From Nigrospora sphaerica (taxonomy: Eukaryota; Ascomycota; Sordariomycetes; Amphisphaeriales; Apiosporaceae): DNA of 64,000 nucleotides. Shown here in pieces: positions 56,375 to 64,000 of the stretch. The notes beneath the pieces are model-generated. The model searched no databases. It worked only from the letters and a program-made list of their open reading frames with translations, and was not told the DNA's origin. Both the position numbers and the translations under genes were made by a program. Position 1 is the first letter of the stretch, and each line of letters starts with the position of its first letter. The stretch lies in assembly GCA_018287875.1 (NCBI GenBank), contig JAGVVL010000015.1, positions 3,596,001 to 3,660,000 on the forward strand, given 5' to 3'.

Positions 56375-58737
56375 TTATTATTATTGTTCTTACACCTAGC
56401 GACCTATCTAGGCCATGAGGACCCCCTGCGCATCTTGGCCTAGGAAAACCGTTCCGGGCTGACGTCCGGCCGGGTGAAAAACCTAGGTTCCGCTGCGTCG
56501 CACCGCTTCTATCTGCACTTTGACCTGCCATACCGAGATCGGGCTCAGCGCGCCCGCTTCCTAGCTGATGAGTTGATTCGCCAGCTGGAACATGTCCAGC
56601 CTTCCGGAGCGGAGTAGCCATCTCGCGATAATTCCTGCTTTTCCTGGGGTGTCGAGCATCCTGTCCGTGTCTATCGGTCCTCCTAAAGCTTGGACGAGAT
56701 GCTCTCGTCTTTCTCTTTCCCGTGGGCAGAAAACGAGGATATGCCGGACGGTCTCCCTGCCCTGACCGCAGACGCACCAGGGGCTGTCGACGCCCGGGAC
56801 CCTACGCTTAAAAGGAAGTCTCGCAGCCCAATCTTGCCAGTCCTCGCTTGGACGAGGATGGAGCTCTCGGCCTTATGGAGTCCCTTATGGAGCTTGAGGA
56901 CGTGCTTGCCTGGCGGCATCTTAGTTGCTGCCGGGGTCCGTGCTGTTCGATTTTGCTGCGCTTGTTGCCATCTTTGAAGCCAGTCTCTCTCCTCAGCCTT
57001 ATGTGTTGAGTCTCCAGCTAGCCATTCGTCTAGCCACCTCTTACGATCGGGAGCGTCGGGGCCTTTCGGTCTGCGCCGGCGAGTCGGTCTTGTTAGGATC
57101 CATTTAGCTGCGCTATCGCACCTTGCTTGGATAAGTGATGCGATACGCGGCTGTTGGAGCCTCTCTTCCGATGCCGCCACCCTTCTGTTGAGCCACGTGT
57201 CTAAGGGGGATACGTAAGCTTCCGTTTCTAGTACTGCAGTGGCCGTGGCTTTGAAAGCTCCTGTGACCTTTCGGAGGCACTCTGTCTAGACATCGTTAAG
57301 TGCCTTGGCTCTATTTTTCGAGATCTGGCGGTGCCACTCTGGAGCTCCATAGCCTATCGCAGACCGTACGACGGCTGTATAGACTTGGCGGGCTCGCTGG
57401 AGAGACGCGCCCCATGTCGAGCCGGCTATCCGGTCTAGAGCATAGACCTGCGTTGTCATCTTCTTCGATATCGACTGGATGTGGACGTCCCAGCGGAAAC
57501 GTCTATCCACCTGGATGCCAAGGACGCGGCAGGAGTCTTCTAGTTCGATTTCGTGGCCTTCTAAGGCTATCTTTGTGTCCGGACCTTTCCGTCTTCGAGA
57601 GAAGTGGACTAGGTGATATTTCTGGACTGCGAAGGTTATACCGTGGCTGACTGCCCATTCTTTACAGATCCTGTGAGCGGCTTCCAGCCGCTCGCAGGTC
57701 TGCTCGGGGTTTAAACCGAAGCCCACGAGGTTCGTGTCGTCTGCGAAGGCTATAGTAGCTATCCCTGGTACAGCGCGGAGAGCCTTATAAAGACCGGCTG
57801 TATAGAGGCAGAAGAGGATAGGCGATAAGGGTGAGCCCTGCGGGACGCCTGCCGGGACTGGGATCTCGTCCGATTCCTGGCTGTCGAAGAATAGCGTAGT
57901 GGACCGGTTGGATAAGAAGCTTCGGATCCAGTTAATAGTCCATATAGGGACCCTTAGCGCTCGCAGGTTAGCGAGGAGCCTTCCATGGTCGACCGAGTCG
58001 AAAGCGCCCGAAATATCTAGCGATAGAAGGGTTGCTGCGCCTCCATGTTTCCAGGCTGTGCGGACTAGGTCCGTTAGCAACCGTAAGGCTGTTTCCGTGG
58101 AGCGGCCTTTCTGGTTGCCTATCTGTTCGTCCGGGAGCAGTCCATTCTCTTCGGCAAAGCTAGCTAGCCGTTACGCTAGTAGGCTCTCGATCGCTTTCCC
58201 TATAGTGTTGAGCAGCGCGATAGGTCTCCATCCGCCGGCTTGGTGATACTCGTTTGGCTGCTTTCCTGGCTTCCGGAGGATGACGGTGACTGCTTTCCGG
58301 AACGCTCTTAGATAGTATCCTATATGCCAGCACGCTTCCGCTAGGGAGGCTAAGGCCTAGAAGAGGGGCTTTCCTAGGCGTTTAAGGAATCCGTTCGGAA
58401 GCTGGTCTGGTCTAGGTGCCTTCCACTGGCCTGCCTTAGTAAGGACGTCTTGGACTTGTTCTGTTGTCACCTTGCTGTCCATATCGAGAGGCGCTGCGAG
58501 CCGGTTCGTTGTTCGGAAGCCGGTGTACGTAGCCTTAGGGAGGGGATAGAACCTCTCTCGGAAGGCCTCTGTTTTCTCCTTATGGGTCGTTGCTTCGCCA
58601 CGCGGTGTGTAGAGTGTAGGGACTGCCGGGGGTAACGGCGGTGCTGCTCCTTCCGTTCTTGCCCATCTCGCGATATTCCAGACGCCAGCTGGCTGGCTAG
58701 AGGCCTCGTGGAGCATATGTCTCCAGGACGCCGTCTT
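56375..58737 (-). mobile_element. Degenerate Tad1-like LINE, copy 1
   Basis: Aligns by eye with 60078-62440. The 3' end carries an (AAT)n tail, read as TTATTATTATT on the plus strand at 56375. Reverse-transcriptase pieces include SLDISGAFDSVDH, PAGVPQGSPLSPILF and IAFADDTN (57286-58080), and the C-terminal region follows to about 56680. Stops lie at LF-x-ALASL and SLLA-x-RLASF; at the second, copy 2 has CAA where this copy has TAA. Similarity to copy 2 ends near 58737, so the copy is truncated at its 5' end. No clear target duplication was found. Confidence 0.85.
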
Positions 58738-60077
58738 AGCTTCTCGGCCCCCTATCCCCCGGGTCTAGTTCTCTGCGCTTTCCATAGAAAGAGGTGGGGA
58801 ATAGAAGGTTTGCACCTTAAGCAGCCCGCAAGGGCATATCCCTCTCTAGGACCACCGACATGCGCATCCGTCCTCTCGAGCCATAGCACGACCTCCTCGA
58901 CCTGCAGCCTCCCAGGATAGCACTTACGCCAGCGACACTCCGACAGAGAAGATGCCCTTTGGCACAATCGAAGGCAGTCCGTCTCATCCTTGTCTCCAGG
59001 TCCCTAGGCTGGCCCCATCCAGCTGTTCATCCCCTTCCACGGCAAGTCCTCGAACCGGTTCCATCTTTAGTCGACCCTAGTGCGAGTAGGGGACGTAGGG
59101 GCTACCCTGTTCTTCTGCCGGTCCCGCGGTCGTCGTGCTATGCTACGGCCCACCGGTGTCCTAAGGTGGCGAGCCCTAGACCGGCTTCCCGTTGCTCGCC
59201 GCTATCTCTGCCGGCGAGCCGACTATATCTTACCGTAGGCCTTCGGTAAGGGGTACCACCACGCCGGCATAGTACCCCGTAAGGCCTCGACTAACCTGCC
59301 CTGATCCACTATATGTTCGTCTCCGGAGCGGTGCGCTGTCACCCCAAAGGGCGATACAGGCAGCCAGCCGTAGCCACTATTGCCTTAACGACTCCGTTCC
59401 CGTGCTCTTAACAACTTCCATTACTCCGTACGCACGCCCACTTAGGTATTCGTTCGATGCCCTCGCGGCTGTTCACTGCAAGCCGTCTCAGAGCTCGGCA
59501 GGGCCGAGGGTGTCCTGTCGTCGCCTCGAGAACCGAGTCGACGTCGGATGGTTTTTTTACCCAAATCCCTCTATAAAGACGAGGGCCTTCGCTGCGCGCC
59601 TATTTTGTCGTCGATCCGGCGTCGCGCGGTGTCGATTTTCGAGGCTGCTTGCTGCGTTTGGCGGGGGCGAAAAATTTTTGGTCGTGCGACGCCCGAAAAT
59701 CCCGCATCACAGACCGTCTCAGCACAACTCCGGTGCAGCGACATAGCGACGCAGCAATGGCGCCTCGCTACACTTTCGTGCAGAATGCGTCTCTACATCG
59801 GCTCTCCCTCAGTCAATTGACCTAGGAAGATTTCCAGCCGGCGCCGCGGGGAGGCTGTAGAGTCCGACTTCGCCAGCCTTTCTTCGTATGTTGGCCTCGC
59901 GCCATTGTGGCGTCTTGTGCGTGGCGCGCGAGTTTCGCTGCGACTCCGTTACGCTGCCGCGAAATACGTGAGTGGGAGCCTCGCGATGGCCTCGTTTCTT
60001 ATCCTGGAGCGCTTTAAGCACGCAATTGAATTGCGCGGTTGCCTAGCCCTTTCCTAATTGGGAAGCCCTCTTACCAG
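58738..60077. other. Unidentified GC-rich sequence between the two LINE copies
   Basis: 1.3 kb with no convincing coding frame. Its compact, CpG-rich character around 59500-59800 could be the 5' untranslated part of another element, but I saw no second copy in the window. Confidence 0.3.
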
Positions 60078-60322
60078 TATTATTATTATTATTCTTACAC
60101 CTAGCGACCTATTTAGGCCATGAGGACCCCCTGCGCATCTTAGCCTAGGAAAACCGTTCCGGGCTAACGTCCGGCCGGGTGAAAAACCTAGGTTCCGCTG
60201 CGTCGTACCGCTTCTATCTACTCTTTGGCCTGCCATACCGAGATCGGGCTCAGCGCGCCCGCTTCCTAGCTGATAAGTTGATTCGCTAGCTGGAACATGT
60301 CCAGCCTTCCGGAGCGGAGTAG

Positions 60323-61996
60323 CTATCTTGCGATAATTCCTGCTTTTCCTGGGGTGTCGAGCATCCTGTCCGTGTCTATCGGTCCTCCTAGAGCTTGGAC
60401 GAGATGCTCTCGTCTTTCTCTTTCGCGTGGGCAGAAAACGAGGATATGCTGGACGGTCTCCCTGCCCTGACCGCAGACGCACCAGGGGCTGTCGAAGCCT
60501 GGGACCCTACGCTTAAAAAGGAAGTCTCGCAGCCCAATCTTGCCAGTCCTCGCTTGGACGAGGATGGAGCTCTCGGCCTTATGGAGTCCCTTATGGAGCT
60601 TGAGGACGTGCTTGTCTGGCGGCATCTTAGTTGCTGCCGGGGTTCGTGCTGTTCGATTTTGCTGCGCTTGTTGCCATCTTTGAAGCCAGTCTCTCTCCTC
60701 AGCTTTATGTGCTGAGTCTCCAGCTAGCCATTCGTTTAGCCACCTCTTACGATCGGGAGCGTCGGGGCCTTTCGGTCTGCGCCGGCGAGTCGGTCTTGTT
60801 AGGATCCATCTAGCTGCGCTATCGCATCTCGCTTGGATGAGTGATGCGATACGCGGCTGTTGGAGCCTCTCTTCCGATGCCGCCACCCTTCTGTTGAGCC
60901 ACGTGTCTAAGGGGGACACGTAAGCTTCCGTTTCTAGTACTGCGGTGGCCGTGGCTTTGAAAGCTCCTGTGACCTTTCGGAGGCACTCTGTCTGGACGTC
61001 GTTGAGTGCCTTGGCTCGATTTTTCGAGATCTGGCGGTGCCACTCTGAAGCTCCATAGCCTATCGCAGACCGTACGACAGCTATATAGACTTGGCGGGCT
61101 CGTTGGAGAGATGCGCCCCACGTCGAGCCGGCTATCCGGTTTAGAGCGTAGACCTGCGTCGCCATCTTCTTCGATATCGACTGGATATGGACGTCCCAGC
61201 GGAGACGTCTATCCACCTGGATGCCAAGGACGCGGCAGGAGTCTTCTGGTTCGATTTCGTGACCTTCTAAGGCTATCTTTGTATCCGGACCTTTCCGTCT
61301 TCGAGAGAAGTGGACTAAGTGATATTTCTGGACTGCAAAGGTCATGCCGTGGCTGACTGCCCATTCTTTGCAGACCCTATGAGCAGCTTCTAGCCGCTCG
61401 CAGGTCTGCTCTGGGTTTAAGCCGAAGCCCACGAGGTTTGTGTCGTCTGCGAAGGCTATAGTAGCTATCCCTGGTACAGCGCGGAGGGCCTTGTAGAGAC
61501 CGGCTGTATACAGGCAGAAGAGGATAGGCGATAGGGGTGAGCCCTGCGGGACGCCTGCTGGGACTGGGATCTCGTCCGATTCCTGGCCATCGAAGAACAG
61601 CGTAGTGGACCGGTTAGATAAGAAGCTTCGGATCCAGCTAATAGTCCATATAGGGACCCTCAGCGCTCGCAGGTTAGCGAGGAGCCTTCCATGGTCGACG
61701 GAGTCGAAAGCGCCTGAGATATCCAGCGATAGAAGGGTTGCTGCACCTCCATGTTTCCAGGCTGTGCAGACTAGGTCCGTTAGCAACCGTAAGGCTGTTT
61801 CCGTGGAGCGGCCTTTCCGGTTGCCCATCTGTTCGTCCGGGAGCAGCCCGTTTTCTTCCGCAAAGCTGGCTAGCCGTTGCGCCAGCAGGCTCTCGATCAC
61901 CTTCCCCATGGTGTTAAGTAGCGCGATAGGTCTCCATCCGCCGGCTTGGTGGTACTCGTTTGGCTGCTTTCCTGGTTTCCGGAGGATAACGGTCAC
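60323..61996 (-). pseudogene. Reverse-transcriptase part of LINE copy 2
   Basis: 557 codons without a stop, cut from its upstream part by a frameshift at about 62078 and further stops. Visible motifs: KQPNEYHQAGGWRPIALL, DEQMGNRKGRSTETAL, SLDISGAFDSVDHGRL, GVPQGSPLSPILF, TIAFADDTNLVGFG (catalytic Asp pair), FAVQKYHLVHFSRR and LGIQVDRRLRWDVHI. After the thumb come QTECLRKVTGAFKAT and the zinc-like CVCGQGRETVQHILVFC near the end. The frame stops at TAG 60323 where copy 1 and the 331-bp fragment have TGG, so about 17 C-terminal residues are lost. It acts, when intact, by target-primed reverse transcription. Confidence 0.88.
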
Positions 61997-63467
61997 TGCT
62001 TTGCGGAACGCTGTTGGATAGTATCCTATACGCCAGCATGCTTCCGCTAAGGAGGCTAAGGCCTGGAAGAGGGCTTTCCTAAGCGCTTAAGGAATCCGTT
62101 CGGAAGCTGGTCTGGTCCGGGTGCTTTCCACTGGCCTGCCTTGCTTAAGACGTCTTGGACCTGCTCCGCTGTCACCTCGCCGTCGATGTCGAGAGGCGCT
62201 GCGAGCCGGTTTGTTATACGGAAGCCGGTATGCATGGCCTTAGGGAGAGGGTAAAACCTCTCCCGGAAGGCCTCCGTTTTCTCCTTATGGGTCGTTGCTT
62301 CGCCTCGCGGTGTATGAAGCGTGGGGACGGCTGGAGGTAGCGGCGGTGCGGCTCCTTCGGTTCTGGCCCATCTCGCGATGTTCCAGACACCAGCTGGCTG
62401 GCTAGAGGCCTCGTGAAGCATGTTTCTCCAGGTCGCTGTCTTTGCAGTGCGGATCGTTTTCTTTTTCGTAAGGGATGCTTGCCGAAGAGCTCGCCAGGCT
62501 GCGTCTGTCCTGTCGGATAGCCATGTTCGCTGGGCTCGTCTCTCCTCCTCTATAGCTTCTTTTATTTCGTGGTTCCACCATGCCTTGCCTCTCCTCTTAG
62601 AGTGGCGGAGGGGGCAACTAGGTCGGCTATCCGAGTTAGCTCCTTAGTTAACGTTTCGGTGTATCTATCGATTTCCCCGGTGTCTCGAGTAGCCCTGGCT
62701 GCGGAAGGTGTGTCGCCTCGGCCTTCGCTTGGTTATAGTCAGCTGTTTTCCAGCTGCGCCGTGGCTTATTCTGGGGGTCGTTTTGAGGTCCAGCCACGCG
62801 TATCACCTGGGGAGGTGATCGGATCCAGCATATGGGGCGTACCCGTCGTAGGCAGCTCGGAGATCGTCCGTGGCCCACGCCAGGTCGATCGTGGAGTCCA
62901 TGCACCCTCTTCGAGTCCATGTCGGTGTTCCAGGGGAGTGATAAGCTGGAGTCTCCAGGATTCTGCTAGCTGGAGTAGCTTATCGGCTGCCTTATGAGGT
63001 CGGACGTTGTGTCCTCCCCAGACAGGGTGGTGAACGTTAAAGTCTCCTACGAGGACTGTTCGTCTTAGCTGGGGACCGGTAAGGAGGGCTTCGATAGCTG
63101 GCAGGTCTGATCTGCTAATCGATCCAAGAGGAGGCGAGTATACGCAGATAACTGTTATAGGACCATCTGGTAGCTGGATCGTGATGTTGCACCTATCTGA
63201 TTGCGCCTTATAAGTCCACTGCGCTGGGGGTGCTTCTTATTAATGTAGATGCAAGCTCTGCCTCCCTCGGCGGCATAGAGAAGGTAGTACGGAGAGGATC
63301 TCGGGCAGTAGGTGGTCGGCATGTGTGGGTTTCGCCAGGGCTCTTGGATAGCCAGGATGTCGTACTCTTCGGAGATGGCATCGACTGCCGGGATCTATGC
63401 TTTCTTACTTTTCTGCGTGTTCCAGTGTAGGATCCTTAGCGCTGTCATGGTCGAGCGTGGATGCTGT

Positions 63468-64000
63468 TCAGTGTTGACTCCGGTGTTTCGACGTCCATGT
63501 TGTCTGTCTCTTCGTGGGTTCTGCTGCGGGCTCTGCCAGTGCTTCTAGTACGGCAGCTGGTTGCTCGACGCTTCCGCGGCTGTACTGTCTGCCAGTCCTC
63601 GGCTGTTGGCTTAGGGGTTCTTGCGAGGGCAGTGCGAATCCTTTCGGTCTCGTGATATAAGTAGCCTTGGCGATCTGGACCTGCTCCTGGCGGACTGGAC
63701 ACTCCTTGGACCACGCAGTGTGTGGTCCTCGGCATGCTGGACAGCAGTACCGACTCTTATCCTCGGCTTCTGGGCATTCTTTGTCGTCATGCTTTGTTGA
63801 AGAGCAGAGCCCGCACCTACGTGCGTGGCGGCAGACACGGGCGATATGTCCATAGCGGTAGCAGTGGTAGCACTGCTTAAGCTGGGCTCCTTCGGCGAAG
63901 GGCTCGCATGGATAGTAGCTATACTGCCAAATAAGGCCGTCTCGGCATAGCTGTTCCGCTTGTTGAACCGTGGGTACTGCAATATATAGGGCCGTGACCT
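63468..64000 (-). CDS. LINE ORF1 (Gag-like) C-terminal part, three CCHC knuckles
   Basis: Open from the window edge to TGA at 63468 with no internal stop, at least 177 codons; the start lies outside. It contains CYHCYRYGHIARVC, CGLCSSTKHDDKEC and CCPACRGPHTAWSKEC, three zinc knuckles in a row, followed by a hydrophilic Gln/Arg-rich tail. ORF1 proteins bind element RNA and form the particle used for integration. The ORF2 start codon at 63448 lies 17 nt past the ORF1 stop, so reinitiation is a plausible way to translate ORF2. Because the frame has no damage while ORF2 does, the copy may be fairly young. Confidence 0.8.
   Translation of the reverse strand, partial: VTALYIAVPTVQQAEQLCRDGLIWQYSYYPCEPFAEGAQLKQCYHCYRYGHIARVCRHARRCGLCSSTKHDDKECPEAEDKSRYCCPACRGPHTAWSKECPVRQEQVQIAKATYITRPKGFALPSQEPLSQQPRTGRQYSRGSVEQPAAVLEALAEPAAEPTKRQTTWTSKHRSQH

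Larger units (their letters stand above)
60078..64000 (-). mobile_element. Tad1-like LINE, copy 2, running off the right edge
   Basis: On the minus strand the order is ORF1 with three zinc knuckles (from the window edge to 63468), an endonuclease domain (63448 to about 62500) with HWN, IQEPW and VGDFNVHHP, then reverse transcriptase (FADDTN) and a C-terminal CVC...H...C cluster, ending in an (AAT)n tail at 60078. No RNase H domain is seen between the RT and the terminal cluster. Damage: TAG at 63395-63397 in the endonuclease, one base missing near 63226, a one-base loss near 62078 and TAG at 60323-60325. The copy is not autonomous. The 5' end lies outside the window. Confidence 0.9.

Noticed and set aside
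1..64000. CRISPR arrays, bacterial operons or a prophage
   Set aside because: None seen. Spliced genes, fungal families and eukaryotic mobile elements show a nuclear fungal sequence.

Overview
The window reads as a chromosome segment of a filamentous ascomycete (Pezizomycotina, most likely a Sordariomycete). The evidence is GC-rich coding exons split by short introns (about 45-110 nt) with GT..AG borders and CTAAC/CTGAC-type branch points, a class II hydrophobin, Tad1-like LINEs, pogo and Copia elements, and C-to-T changes in CpA context between repeat copies that fit repeat-induced point mutation (RIP). Gene models were built by hand from splice signals and protein-family knowledge; no search was run.

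Layout. 0-5.3 kb: a small secreted six-cysteine protein, a small membrane protein and a class II hydrophobin, separated by a long gene-poor stretch. 6.0-13.2 kb: a complete Copia retrotransposon on the minus strand with 199-bp LTRs and a GATTC target-site duplication. It carries an intact four-exon gene in antisense orientation between pol and its 3' LTR. 14.5-26.7 kb: four oxidative or ring-modifying enzymes: a secreted GMC oxidoreductase, a lactonase/muconate-cyclase-like beta-propeller, an AA7-type bicovalent FAD oxidase and a salicylate-hydroxylase-type monooxygenase. 27-39 kb: a decayed zone with relics of two FAD-linked oxidases, a HET-like gene, a DUF4419 gene with one nonsense codon and an SRPK-type kinase with two nonsense codons and a frameshift. 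Between them lie a membrane protein of unknown function and an SDR that lacks its catalytic tyrosine. 39.4-41.6 kb: a three-exon sodium:neurotransmitter-type symporter. 44-52 kb: two pogo-family DNA transposons, one dead and one nearly intact, flanking a chromodomain protein. 54-64 kb: a GH131 gene with a LINE fragment just upstream of its start and a solo LTR in an intron, then two degenerate LINE copies, the second running off the window.

The most unusual object is the antisense gene inside the Copia element. Its splice sites and reading frame are intact, while the Gag-Pol frame of the same element has nine nonsense codons, all TAG or TAA and none TGA, and no frameshift. Antisense orientation would let its introns survive passage through the element's RNA.
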